A stretch of DNA of 64,000 bases, from positions 186,001 through 250,000 of the forward strand of contig RCAB01000019.1 of the NCBI GenBank assembly GCA_003640385.1, in the 5' to 3' direction. How positions within the stretch are numbered: position 1 is the first letter of the stretch; each line of letters opens with the position of its first letter. The notes under the pieces are model-generated. The model saw nothing but the letters and a program-made list of their open reading frames with translations, was not told the DNA's origin and did not search any database. This DNA comes from Setaria digitata (lineage: Eukaryota; Nematoda; Chromadorea; Rhabditida; Setariidae). The position numbers and the translations under genes are program-made. Shown one piece after another: positions 1 through 19,462 of this stretch.

Positions 1-2481
<2,481 letters not shown>

Positions 2482-5400
2482 ATGCTACCCATCGTTATGT
2501 TCATTTTTGCTTCACTGACAACTTTATTCCGATTAGGTATGCTTTTCATTCTTCACATAGAAAAACCAATGAATTACTTTTTAAAACAATACTGATAAGC
2601 ATAAAAATCTGTTCCATCTTCATCGCAATTTCTTTCCGAAATTTTCAACCATATATCCCAAATTATTTTAGAAATAAAAATAATTCCATCACCAATTCAT
2701 TAACTTATAAATATCAACCAACATTTCTTCACTATTCATTTTCTTCTCGTTGAGATCTACATTATACATCAGAAAATTGAAAACCAAGCTACAAAAAATG
2801 AAGTTCTCTGAGCCCAGTGTTCAGTGCAAAGGAAAAAGACCTCCTTAATTTCAACTGAAATTATTATTTAAGAAAATATCTAATGAGGAATGCATCTCAA
2901 AATAAGAAGCACCCAAGTAGGTCATAACCAGGTGATTCAGTTTTCTGCTATCGGCTTGAAACTATTTCCCCTGTATGGAGTAATGGCAGCCTTAATCGTT
3001 TCGCAACCACTTCAAAACTTCCGAAAAAAAAAATGCTTCAAAGGAACTTACCAAATATGGTTTCTACATGAAGGAAAAGTTTTGATAAGTAATAGATTAA
3101 TTTACCCCACCATCCTTTTATTTCGAGGTATAACTATATGGTTATGGTTAAGAAATTACCGAACTTTTTTTTTGGAAAGATTTTACCGATTTCAAAATTT
3201 GTTTGTGCTAGATTTCGTTGAAATTTGAAGATAATTGTATAATTTTTCTTTTTTAGTTTTATTAAGCAAACTCTAATTTTTTGACCATGAATCAATTGAA
3301 AGGCAAAACCAGCAGGTTTTTTTTTAATTCTATCCTGTTTAGCTTTAAAGTTGGTTTAAGTGTTTCAAGTTTGTACTGTCAATCCCAAATGTTTCCGTAT
3401 TTAATTCTTTCTTAAAAATTTTTTCTTTGGTTAACAAAAAGCTTGCATTGCCGATTAACAGAATTTACCCCATATTGTATTTCATTGTATTCTTCTTCAT
3501 CTAGAAAAATTGAAGACGAATATTTTTCAGTTTTCTGACTAATTTTCTTGAGTTTTTTCCAATTAATTTAAGCAGTGTATCATATGGTGCTTTCAAAAGT
3601 ATATTCAGTATATAGAAAATGCAAGATAAACAAAATTTGAATCTTAATTGAAAAATTTTGCTAAAATTTTAGTTGAGGTATTTGAAAAATTTCATGGTAA
3701 GATTATAATAATATTGGTGATATAGTTATGAACAATTAATTACAAGGTCGTCGTGGCGGCTCTATCCATTTCTTCAATTGAAGTTTTATTCATTATGAAC
3801 TGGTATCACCGGAAAAACGTAAGATTGGATTCAGACTGCATGCTTATATATTCTATTATTCCAGCAAGTCTAGATTAAATTCAGGATTCAGAGAATTGGA
3901 CACTAAAATCAACGAAAAACAAATATTAGAAGGATATTTTAAAAAATTGGATAATTGTCCTATATGATTTTTTTTGGAATGATTCCTATACTGCAGTCAG
4001 AGAAAATTTTCTGGAAAAAAATATTACAATGTAAAATGGCATTTAATTCTTGAAAATGTGTTCATATTTGGAAAATATATTTACTTATTGTCGAAAATAA
4101 TCACTTCACAGTTTCATTTCGTGGACAGGGCTGCTTAAATATTTAATTGATTAGAATCTCTTTTTTTTAGCTCATGGTAATCATTTCCGGTCGAGAATAG
4201 TGCGAAAAAATTTTTTTAGGACATTCTTTACTACATACAGCTTATATTTTTCTTTCACACTGATCTAAATGTGCATTGAGATTTTGTTTCGAAACTGTTT
4301 CATCGCTCTTTTTTTTTATAAAAGGGTACAGAAATTGTTTCTAAGTTGTGGACATTTAATTGGAGAGCAAATGTACAATAACGGAAGAGTGAGACAGTTC
4401 AATTGAGGGGATTAACAAAATTGAAATTTAACCTAATTTCCACGTCATCCCAATTGCAGCACAGAAACCAAAGACTGCAACATTAAAAGAAAATGTTTTC
4501 TTTAAATAGCAATGATATTAAGAGTAAAAATGATTTTTTTCTTTTAAATGTGTTTAAATTTTAATTTGAAACCCCTAAATCCTAAATTTACTTGTAAGAG
4601 TATGTGAACGCAAAAGATTCCAAGGTTCTCATATTCTTACCAATTTTGTCAATAAATTCATAGTAATTAAAATCAAATTCTGCTAAATCCCTTGTTCACT
4701 CCTGACCTAATCTTAAGTTTTTTTTTCTTTAGGATCTATAGATCCTGTAATTCTTTATTTGTTATCCATTATGTCGACTAATCAAATCCCGAATTTCCTA
4801 TGATTTCGGTTGAAACTTAAATTTTCTTTATGCAACGAGTCAAGTGGAATCGTTCTGCCAAATTTATTCTGCAATGACAGGATATATCCCCAGTTCCATG
4901 TGTTTTATTTTGCTGTATGTAAATTCGTAATTCTTGTCGTGTACATTTATCACGTAAAAATGCAGAAACGCTTTCTTAAAACAATTTGCGGTGCTAACAG
5001 TTGCAACGCACAGTTGCAATCTTTGTATTTCCAGGCAGTATTTATCCAATTTAAGAAAAATTAAAATGAAAATGAGATTTGTTGATGTATTTACACGGCA
5101 TACTTCCATCAGTGGTTTCGAATAGTTACGAATGTTTGATGAGATAAATTTTTCATATTTTGTCTGATCATTTAATTTCTCAGATCACTTGTAATTTTTT
5201 GATTTCAGGAGAAGGTTGCATTAGTACGTCACCACGGGCTTTTTCCCCGGGAGCATCAGTACAGCAGTTCAGTGCCATTCCACCACCTGCAACCAGCGCA
5301 ATGGTTGGACAGACACAGGGAACTGCACTTGTTGCTGCACCACAACAAGTGCCTAGTAATGTTCTTGGCGCTGGTAGCGTAATTAGACCAGCAATTTCGG

Positions 5401-8400
5401 CTGCTGGACCAGGACCTATTGAACCGATCCCTCAGCAGCACCTTCTTAACAGTTAGTTTATTTATTTTCATATTTATTTGGCTTTTCTGTCTAAAAAAGT
5501 TCTGCAGAAAGTTTTTCCCATACTCATCTCTTTGGATAAGTCTTCGTTTTCTAGAACTTCTCTTTGGTTGCTTCGCAAACATTATTTTTACTGTCCTAAA
5601 AGAATACACGGGCAATTTAATCTTTCATTGTGGCCTTCTGTGGCAAATTTTATGGAATCAGTTTCTGAATCTCTCATTATCTTTTCGTATTTTAATTTCC
5701 CTTGTTTCCCCACCATAATATTTTGCAGCGTTCATTAGAATTTGGTCCCCGTAATCCTATTAAAAGATAGCATTAATTTTCTTTCATCGTCTAATTTTTC
5801 TATAATTATATTCATTCCCTTATGAGTTAATGCTATTCAAATAATTATTTACTTTTTTTTTGTTCTCTAGCTTCGCAGTCCAGTTTTTTTTAAGGTTGCA
5901 CGAGAAATTAATACCATTTACTCTTTGTTTACATTACCTTTGTTTCATTTAAGCATTGGATTATAAGATGAATGAGTACCTATATATTTACAAATTAAAA
6001 GGCATTTCAAATGACAGTTGGTAAGATTAATGTCCAAAACATCTCCAATTCTTTTTATCACATTATTTATTTGTCCACCGACTTTTCAAAAAAGATATAA
6101 TATAGAGTTGTTAAAACGTATGTAGAAGGTGGCTGTCAGTTGAAATAGTGTAGTTCATCTTATTTACTACGTGATTCTATGAAATGCAGATTTAAATGAA
6201 TTCAATAGGCAAAGCTAAAGAATGGAGATCTAGGGAAGTCAGTAATGCGTACCTGAATGAAAGTAAAGAATTTCTGTTGATACTAAGATTGTTCACAGCT
6301 TTCTGAATTGATCGTTTTGCAATAACAAGTCGATCATTTCGGAAAACATATTCTATTGTTATTTCAAAAATTTTCATTGTTCTTTAATAAATATTCCTTC
6401 AAAGATCTATTGGGGTCAAAAATCACACTACATGAATTCGATTCAAATGGATACAATGCAGAAGGAGGTGGTCCAGTTGCCGCAGGTAATGCTTTTGTCG
6501 TTTTTCACTTTTTTTTTTCTCTGGATTTTTTCCTAAATGAAGTTTTGTTTAAAATTGCTCAGAATATAAGGAAAAATGTTGCTGAAATTTTAACAACGTG
6601 GTTGGAACGACAGTAATTCTGCAGTGGTTCCTTATACTTTTATTGACCCACTGAATTTTTTTTCCGTTTTTTCTCTCTACTTTCTACCTATTTCCCCAGA
6701 AATGTTGTTAATAATGGTTAACTCCTATGACTGCTCAGTTATTTGCTTCAATCCTTTTGTGATTCTAAAGTTCCCGAATTTTCTATATTATGAAACTAAG
6801 GACTTGATACTGTTAAAATAATTCTGTAGATTCGGTGAATTAATGAATGTTATGAAGACAAGTGAAACAATACGTAAATCAATTCTCAAAAAATTCTAGG
6901 CGAAGCATTGTCTTGTGATTTTGATTCTCGTGCATGCTGCTGGGCGAACGTCCCACCTCCAGATGATCAACTCGATTGGCATTTAGCTAATGGCGCACCC
7001 GATTTACCGCAATTCCAGAATGCTCCTATTCCAAGTATGTCTTTCATGCAAATATTTGTAATAGTGAGATTTGAGTGATGAACTGAAGTCCTTTTTCTCC
7101 ATGATCTGTTCAGGTAATCCAAATCTATACAACAGTGCTGAAAGAAGTTTATGAGGAATTCTATAACGCATATTATTTACAAGTTATTTCTTAAATTACA
7201 CGTTAACTACATAATTAATGCAGGAGATGATTAATTAATTATACAAATAAGTATCTTTTACTAGGTGGTAATTACTTGGTTACTTATGCCAGCAGTTCAG
7301 CACCCTCAGACGAGGCTCAGTTTGCATCGTGTGCTATTGGCTGTGCATCTTCACCTATTATCGTAAGGGCTAGGTGGGCAAATTTAAACGTTTTAATGCC
7401 AAATATATCAACTATTTAATAATTCTACTTCAGGCCAAACTGATTCAATCCTTTGAGGTTCTGAAATTCACTTGTAAACACTCATGATTTTTTAAGTTTT
7501 TCTCTTTGTAGTCTTTTGTCAACAATTATATAATTAGTAATTCAAATGCATCACACCTCGCTCGCATTAATTCTTTGATTTCAGACACTGGCAGTCAGAA
7601 AACGTTTTGTTGCAAATCTGTCAACGAGAATCATTTCCAAATACTGTCAACTTCAATCCTCTCTTGAATTGTCAAGAATTCCCCCTTGTAAATGGTCTTG
7701 GTGCCACCGAACTGGTTCTTCCAAAGGCTTCCCTAATTGATGTGAGTTTATTCCAAATTAAGTTTCCGGAGCATTTGGTATTTTTAGTTGCTTTCTTGAA
7801 GCAGGGTTAGAAATTTCACAGTTTAAACTGACCGTTTCAGATTGTATTTGTGGCAAGTAATTTTGTTAGTGAACGCGGCGATATGGCAATTCTAGATGAT
7901 ATTGAAGTAGTCTATGAGAGTGATGGTGACGACTGCGGAACTGAACAGGAAGAACGAAAAGCATCAGAAATGAATGGAAAGGCAGCTATAAATATGAAAG
8001 AACACGGTGTAAACAGCGTTTTTTTTTTTTTTTTTTTTTTTTTTTGTAGTGAGTGAATCCTTTTTTAATGCTTCAGCAAATCTCGGGAAATAAGTTTTAC
8101 GATTTTACCAATTTTTGAAAATTACAAATCAGAACTTTAACAATCTGAGCAACATGCTTTTGACTGCACAGCTGTTTATTTCAGAACGATCTTTCGCATT
8201 CTGCGGCAAATTCTACAACATCAATAAAATTAGGAGACGGGAAATCATTTAATGAAATAAAAACAACTGAAACAGCATCGTTATCCGCACCTGTAGCTGG
8301 ATCACTGTTTTCGGCTGCATTATCGTCAAGCCCAGAATCTGGATCAAGTGGTTCTGCTCTTCTGACGCAAACTAAAACAGCATCCGTACGATCACCTTCT

Positions 8401-9671
8401 GAAGGAAGTCAAGCATTAGCATCCAGGATCACTACTTCTTCATCAGACATTTGCAATACAGTTAAATGCTCGTTCGAGAATCGTACGTTCATTTGAGAAT
8501 TTCCAGTGTACTACATTTTTCAACAGAATCATAATTAATGAATCTAAAGTTATGACCTCACTTTGAATCACATTATTCGAGGAAATATCTGCAATTACAA
8601 AGAAGCGCATCAGACGGAGTCAATACGTGGCGTGACAACAAGTTTCCAGGTGGTCACTGGACAATACATGAATAAAGTTACCGGAGTTAAAGAGGGAACT
8701 GGTTTGTTTTAAAGTTACTGTTGTGTTTGAAAGAAGCCAAATTGTTTGTTATAAAAGAAAAAAAAAACTAAAATAAGCATTATCTTGAAATATTCAAAAT
8801 TGTTTTTAGTTGTGATAATATTTTGCAGGAATTTTAAACGAATATCCCTCATACGAACTGTTTCAAAAAATATGAATATATGCTCAAATAACATAGTAGA
8901 GCAGAATAAAATTAATTTCAGAAGGCGATTACTATGCAGCGACATTTTTGTACCCAAGGGAAATGGCTGGATTGGCAGTGGATATTGCCGACTTAAAAGA
9001 GCCAATTCGATTGCGATTCCAATACTATGAAGGGACACATGGGGTGCAGTTAAAAGGCTGTTGCGAAAGTTTGGAACACTGCTTATTTGCATCTGATAAA
9101 TTTGTCAGTGTGAGCGACAGAACGTGGAAACTTACAGCATTCACTTGTCCAGCTGGAACGTCTAAGGTCAATTCCATTTTTTTGTCTTCAAGATTCCTGG
9201 AATTTGGAAATTTCTAGAGAAAAGAAAAATTTTTATTTTTGAAAAATCTCCTGTCTCCTTCTCTTCCTCCCTTACTCGTTCATTCGAAGCATTCCTTTGA
9301 TTAGGATCATAATTGTGCAACAGAGAATAAATGTAATTATGCTTCTGGAGGAATGTTGAAGAAAACCACTTCTCTAAAAGTCTGAATCACTTCTTTGAAA
9401 ATAATTCCTTTTCTTTATTTTTTTGTGTAATTTTATCTTTTCCTTTCTCTAGTTAATCTTATTCTAAAAAAGGCTGTTACAAAAGTTTGGAACTTGAAAT
9501 AAAATAACTTAAAATAGAACTTAAAAGAACTTAAAATAATCCCTTAATTTTTTGTAGATTTTATTTGTCTGCGAAAATACAAGGACAAATCAAGGGGCAT
9601 GTGCAATAGATGATATTCAAATGATTGAGAATGGTACCACGGATTTGCGAACGGCAAGGACATTTTGCTGA
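2482..9671 (+). CDS. Secreted protein with two MAM-like modules
   Basis: Eleven exons give 574 codons with all phases matching: 2482-2536, 5209-5451, 6405-6485, 6900-7034, 7265-7373, 7585-7741, 7841-8008, 8185-8482, 8582-8701, 8922-9166, 9558-9671 (TGA). Exon 1 encodes only a hydrophobic signal peptide (MLPIVMFIFASLTTLF) and is the least certain part. It was chosen because its donor phase fits exon 2 across a 2.7-kb intron. Residues 19-100 are Ala/Pro/Gln-rich. Residues about 127-285 have the MAM pattern: Cys-Asp-Phe-Asp, then Cys-Cys-Trp, DDQLDW, and a final ILDDIEV strand. A Ser/Thr-rich linker of about 120 residues follows. A second diverged module (about 406-574) opens with KCSFEN and ends in ACAIDDIQM. 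MAM domains mediate extracellular adhesion or protease and receptor oligomerisation. No catalytic or transmembrane domain is visible, so the product is probably a secreted matrix or adhesion protein. The specific ortholog was not recognised. Confidence 0.82.
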
Positions 9672-11792
9672 TTCCTGTCGCGGTTCCTAGTGGAGTCGAT
9701 TCGGAAGATTACAGGAGACGTTCCCAAAATGTGGCTAAAAAAAATTGTTTCAACTGAATGCGAGAAATTAGAACGATTCCAGATGCCATACATATTTTGT
9801 TACAAGTTATGTATATTCTGCATTTTCGCTTGTTTTTTGTGGAATTTTTCTACAGTGTTACTACTATTTGCAATCATTTGGTGGGTTCCTTTGCACTCTC
9901 AAATATGTGAATATATCTAAGACAAAACATATCTTTACTCAGAAATTGCCGATTATCAAAACCCTGACATAGATTTCTCAGCGTCTCTTCTTTACAGTCT
10001 GTGTAACTTAAAAGTGCACATTTGTCCTAGAGAAACTTTACATTTATTCTTTAATTAGCGCATATTTTAGACTTTACTTTGTTGATTTCTATATAAACAG
10101 TACTGTTTTCTTTTCAAACTGCTCAATTATGCACGAAAATAACTGTAGTTACACTGCGCATGCGTTACTTCAGCAGTTCCAACTACCACGTTATGCTTTC
10201 AACATATGTCGACACCAGAAGCGTACCTCAGCATGACCTTCGCATTTAATCAAGTACAGGTTTACGTACTTCAGAGAACTCCACTGAAGCCAAAAATTTT
10301 TAAACTTCTATAAAATATGCAAAACACATTGGGATTTCCTCTCTCGTTTGCAAAATTCACTGTTTTCAAAGAGCTTCCGGTGCTTATGAACTTTAATTAA
10401 ATGCCATTTACTGGAAAGAGAGCTCCGACAAATGAACAACCACTCCATGCTACACTAATGTTAAAAAGTTAATTGCGGGAACAGTTTGATGCTGATATTC
10501 ACTACACCATGAGATTCTCTTTTGGATATTTCGATTCTTGTGACAAAGGAAAAAGTGGCCAAGTTTATCTTTGCAAATCCTAATTGCTTGAAGGAAGAAG
10601 CTTGGATCGCTAACTACTGATGCTATTAGCTATAGAGGATAGCATCATAAAACAAGTTATTTTACCTACAGTCTCTTATGTGAATTATACCGCAGTGGAA
10701 ATTACTGCAAATATTTTGTAAAAAACATGATGGTTATGCAGAACCCTAAATGATCAATCAACCAAAACAAAAACTTATGTCTTTATTGACAAGACAAGAA
10801 TAGAGAGTCAAAAAATTATCCATAAAATGAATCACTGAAACCCAAAGACTGTACAAAATGTGACATAATTTGAATAGAAACTCAGTCGGTTCCCAAATGA
10901 GCACAAAGGAATGTAGACCACTGCATAAAAGGCTTTCATCTAGATCAATCGATAATTGCGTAAATGAACGCACATAATCAGTGTCTTCGGAAGCCAACCA
11001 CATAAATGTTGAAAATTGAAAACTGGAAATATGGAACACTTAAAAGGGGTCAATCTCTAACGCATTCCAGAATTCATTTTCCGTATGAATATTACTGCGT
11101 CTCTAAAATAAAAGAATGAAAGCTTCACGACTCCCAAACACAAGATATGATATATTCTCCAATCAGCTCTCAATAATTTGTCACTTTGTCAAGCAAATTT
11201 TCTCACTCTTCTTATTTCAAAACTTGCAATGTGTAAATGTTGAGCAATATGTGGTTCGTCTTTTGTCGAGAAAAAGCGTTTAAAACTAAATAAAAGAGAT
11301 TACAAAAAAAGATTGCAAATGACATAATACAATAAATTTAAAATGGTTACGCAAACAATGTACCACTATACAAATGAAACAAAAAAATGTAAAGAACCGC
11401 TGCCATAAATAGATTTCTCTCGTTACACGCGAAGAAACACTTTGAGCGAAATTTTTACTCAATTTTTTACTTTCGTCCAATAAAAAGTATACTCTTAGTT
11501 ACCCAATAAAAGGGAAGAGAAACAAGACAAAAGATATAAGGAGGAAGTCAACGACGAAATTCCGTCGTTGACTTAAATCTAAAATTTAACTAGGAAATCA
11601 AATTTAAATAAACAACCTATCCTGCTTTCACTGTTCCACATAATTATTAATAAATGATCTCATTATCAGCACTCTTCTACATTAATATTTCAAAAACGAT
11701 AATAACACCCATAGAAATTCTAATAGAAAAGAAAGACTGATTATTTTTTTCTCGGATAAAAAAAATATATTAGAAATAATTGAAAAAAAAAG
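9672..11792. other. Intergenic between convergent genes
   Basis: The MAM gene (+) and the nucleotidase gene (-) converge here, so this should hold both 3' UTRs. A 93-codon minus-strand ORF at 10758-11039 has no start context, splice signals or motif that would make it a gene. The only notable structure is the hairpin at 11545-11574. Confidence 0.55.
11545..11574. repeat. Perfect 12-bp hairpin 3' of the nucleotidase gene
   Basis: The left arm aagtcaacgacg (11545-11556) is exactly complementary to the right arm cgtcgttgactt (11563-11574), with a 6-base loop (aaattc). It lies about 220 bases beyond the stop of the minus-strand nucleotidase gene, in its probable 3' UTR or just past it. The arms are GC-richer than their surroundings. 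A role in mRNA stability or 3'-end formation is possible but not shown. Confidence 0.85.
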
Positions 11793-15868
<4,076 letters not shown>

Positions 15869-18488
15869 GTTACTTGTTTTGCTTACTAGAGTAAAGAAAA
15901 GTGCACATGCTGGTTTTTAAAAGTGGGAAATTCTTTCTTTCGCCAATGATGATTCAAATAATTGGTCGTCTTTGAAATACGGCAAATTTTACTTCGAAAA
16001 GTGTAGTGCATTGAAAGTCAGCATATATAATATGGATTTAGGCGAAATAGAAAAAAAGAGCCCGACCTTCCTGATCGTAATGCTTCATTTACGTTGATGA
16101 GTCATACATGTACTATCAGGATAAACGGACTAAACCTGTGAGCAGGATCTCGTTTATAAGTTTTTCGTGCACCGTCCTCCACCATGTTTGAATTGTCGTT
16201 GTATACTGTTACACTGTTGCAATAATTTGTATTATATTGTTGTAGCACTCCCCACTACTATTTCCGTTTTATCTGCACTGCAAAAATAAATACTGCTTTA
16301 CTTGGCCAACAGTAAGTCTGAAAGTTAGACCTTTGAAGAAGGGTGACTTCTTGACGTGTCCAGCGCATTTACCATTCCAGAACCTTAAATTCAACCTTCT
16401 ACTTCACCCTTTAGAACCTGAGTTTATTTCCTCGTTTTGTTTCATTTATCTTTATCTTCCCTCAGGATAGCTGCTTTTTTTGTCATTTCACTGAAATCTT
16501 TTTACATTCAGAATCTTCTAAATTATTTCCGGTTTCTTCACTTCAGTATTTCTAGTTTTAACAAACATATGTCTCAGGATTTCCTGCCTGTCTTATGAAG
16601 ATCCCAAATAAAACACGGGTGAACCTTCTGTTCCGAGGTTCCAGATAATATTCTGGACTTACCTATTCGCACAAACGTGGATGACATCATTTCCCTCAGT
16701 TAATTTTTGGATGGTAATATAAAGATCGTACAGCACAAACGGGAACAACCATGAAGAAGCATCACACGTACCCAGCGCTACAGATGTTTAAAATTAACTG
16801 AAGGAAATGATGAAAATTTGAATTAGGTTTCCAGTCAACAGCAGTCCGTGAAAAAAAAAAAAAAAAAAAAGAAAAGAAGAACAAAACTTGATGAACTGAA
16901 GATGCGGAAGACCGTTCGTACGCTACCTTTCCTAATGATATTAATTATTTGTCACATGTCACCAGGAAAGAATAAATCCCAATTACATGATCACTTCCCT
17001 TAGCTCAATTTAACTTGTGGATGGTGATAAATGTTATTAACTAAAGGACTGGAATCAAATTTCACTACCTGATAACTTCGCTTAGGGTCACTGGTAACAG
17101 AGATAAGAATCACTACAAAGCAGAAATTTCCAAAACCAACGGCAAAGAAATGAAATCCGCAAATCAAACTCCCGCTGAAATGGAAATTACAATACTCCCG
17201 AGATCTTGAACATTTCTAACGCCCAATCCGCCTCTCCACATCGAGCATTGTCTGCCGAACATTGTGAAAACTGATAAACATCAACCAGTGCGTCCATACA
17301 TTATGGGTGTTAAATAATACAGCTTTCACATAATTTGTACTGGGTTTAGTGAACTTTGGGAATTTGGTGGTGATGGAATGTGATAACAACTGAACATGAA
17401 GGTACAGAAGAAGATGGTGCAGACACCGTTCAAAAATCGAAAACAAGATGTTTGAGATCGGAAAAGTGTTGGGATTTTGGGCAGATGCATTTGTGCAAGT
17501 TAAGAAAAAGCGGTCAGGACTAAAGAGGTATGCAAACACTGAGAAAAAACAATGTTCGAATGCCGGAGATGAAGAGTCCCCACAACAGTCAAATCATAAG
17601 TACCGTCGTTAAATCACTCTTTCCACTGAGTCGTGCTTTTTAAAGAGGATTTCTGTAGCTCCATTCCTGGATGTATACTTACAAAGATGACAGAGTTTTC
17701 CTGTTGCTCCTCATAGTTAGAACAGTGGAACAGTGAACTATAGACAAGTACCATTCCCGAAATAATTAATTATGTTTCATTTCATCCAATTTTTTTCCAT
17801 TCACACGTTCTTGATGATTTGAAGGCGTGTTTAATTACACGGAATCTTGTTCCTTGCTTTGGTACACTTACAATGATGCATAATGGGTCCGTTTCATCAC
17901 TTTCCTTTTTTTCAGGTGAATAATTTATTTCCTTCCGAATGCGTTCAGGTTATTCGTTTCTAATAGAGTAACAAATTTGTTTCCGAATTTTTAAAGGAAA
18001 ATTTGTTAAAACTGACAGAATTTCACTCGTTAATATTATATCTTAATGTTTTGTTTGAATGCTTTCAAATGTTATCATTAAGTCCTGTCTGTACTTATTA
18101 GAGCAGTAACGAAATTCTCTTAAATTTTTTCAAAAACTTGTGAAGCAGCAAATTCAGTCAAGAAACTAAAAATTGAAAGACTAAAAAAGTTTCCATTTCT
18201 GAGTCCATAAAACTGTGCCGTGTGTATTAAAAGGAAATGAAACTATGATATTTTCAAGATAGTTCAGTTCAGAAAAATGATCTCGTTTGATTTCCCATTA
18301 AAAAAAAAATGAATTTTTTGGGACGATACCGTTTATGAACTCATCAAGACGTACACAGATATGAAATTGCAATTCATCATTTTAAATATTCTTGGTGTTG
18401 GAAGGAGTCTGTTGTGAACAGAGATTCAAATAGAGAACTCGGAAGATTCAAAGTATGCATTTTTAACATGAAAATATAGCAGAGAAGA
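15869..18488. other. Intergenic, with a diverged inverted repeat
   Basis: Divergent spacer between the nucleotidase gene and the small plus-strand gene. A 107-codon minus ORF at 17216-17539 lacks splice context and is probably chance. A short coding-like segment with a TTTTTTTTCAG acceptor and a GTTATT donor (17916-17948, phase 0) could be an isolated exon. The frame at about 18330-18455 is also open and polar, but neither joins cleanly to the next gene. Confidence 0.45.
16685..16812. repeat. Inverted repeat, 23-bp arms, about 80-bp spacer
   Basis: The left arm at 16685-16707 (catcatttccctcagttaat...) matches the reverse complement of 16790-16812 at 22 of 23 positions. A diverged third copy of the left arm and its flank (ttcccttag, then ggatggtgata) appears at about 16986-17024. 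The layout could be the remnant of a small non-autonomous DNA element, but I see no target-site duplication or transposase. Confidence 0.6.
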
Positions 18489-19390
18489 ATGAACAAAAAT
18501 ATGTGAAAGCATAATGATTCAGTTTGATTTAGATTTTGGAAAAATAAAGTAGCTTTTTTCGTTGGGTTTTTTTTAGTTAAAAAAGATAGTCTTCATACGG
18601 CGCGCTTTTTGTATTTTTAAGTTGGTGTTCGGAACTTTTTTGTATCTGACACAATTTTTAATTGTTCATGATTATAATTAATATTCTGCTCCATTCGATC
18701 TTAATTGTTAGTGTAGTTTAATGGGTCTTTTAAATTAAAATTCTCCCTATGCTTCCTGCTTAATAAACTATTTCAAAAATGTCTCTAAAATACATCAAAA
18801 TATTTTTGTTTCGTTCACAATTTCTGTATTTCAATGCTTTGACTTTTGTTTTTGTCTTTTTATTATGCTGTAGATTTTAAAAGTTATAAAACTCTTATGA
18901 GACTAAGCAAATCACTGTGTATATTTCAAACCTACACTGATTCTTTTTCAGTTGGAATTCACCAATAACAGTTGAAATGAATAGCACTTTAAACAAAAGA
19001 AAAAAATTATTCATCAGGAAATTATCAAGCAAGGAAATAGTTACTAAAAAAGAAACTTCAATTAAGCTAGTTATGGAGTGCAGGGGTGCATGATACGTCG
19101 TAATTACAATACTGCAACAATCTTCGTATTTTGCCATAAACTAATGACCATATGTGTGAAAAGTAGGAGTGATTTCTTTGTTTTTAAATTTTTAATCTGA
19201 ATTGAATATAGGGACAAATTTCAAAACGAAGAAAAGAAAAAACTGTTTTCTCTTCTGCAAAAATAGTGAAGAGTTCTGCTTTCAGCAGCAGAAAACTAAT
19301 ACACACCTCGAGGACCGACGGAAAACCATAACATTAGAAAGTGCTCGTGATGAATTAATTCGATGTTCATCCCAACGGAAAGATCCTTAA
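18489..19390 (+). CDS. Small lysine-rich protein, unrecognised
   Basis: Three exons with matching phases: 18489-18502, 18952-19085, 19212-19390 (TAA), 327 nt and 108 aa. The first exon is only 14 nt. Its ATG follows an ATATAG acceptor by about 10 bases, as in trans-spliced genes. The exon-2 acceptor is a strong TTCTTTTTCAG. Composition is polar and basic (NKRKK, TKKRKN, EDRRKTITLESARDEL) rather than the Phe/Leu/Ile-rich look of chance ORFs here. A Cys-rich patch (NCFLFCKNSEEFC) follows. There is no signal peptide or transmembrane helix and I recognise no domain. Exons further upstream (18330-18455) cannot be excluded. The alternative is that only the last exon is real. Confidence 0.42.
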
Positions 19391-19418
19391 TCATGTTTAA
19401 AGCATGTTTTGGTCAGTG

Positions 19419-19420
<2 letters not shown>

Positions 19421-19460
<40 letters not shown>
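19421..19460. repeat. (AT)20 microsatellite
   Basis: Forty bases of pure AT dinucleotide, 31 bases after the stop codon of the small plus-strand gene, so probably in its 3' UTR. Confidence 0.95.

Positions 19461-19462
<2 letters not shown>

Noticed and set aside
10758..11039. 93-codon minus-strand ORF as a separate gene
   Set aside because: It lies just past the nucleotidase gene, probably in 3' UTR or intergenic DNA, and has no motif or start context.
17216..17539. 107-codon minus-strand ORF
   Set aside because: No acceptor, no motif, and Phe/Leu/His-rich low-information composition.
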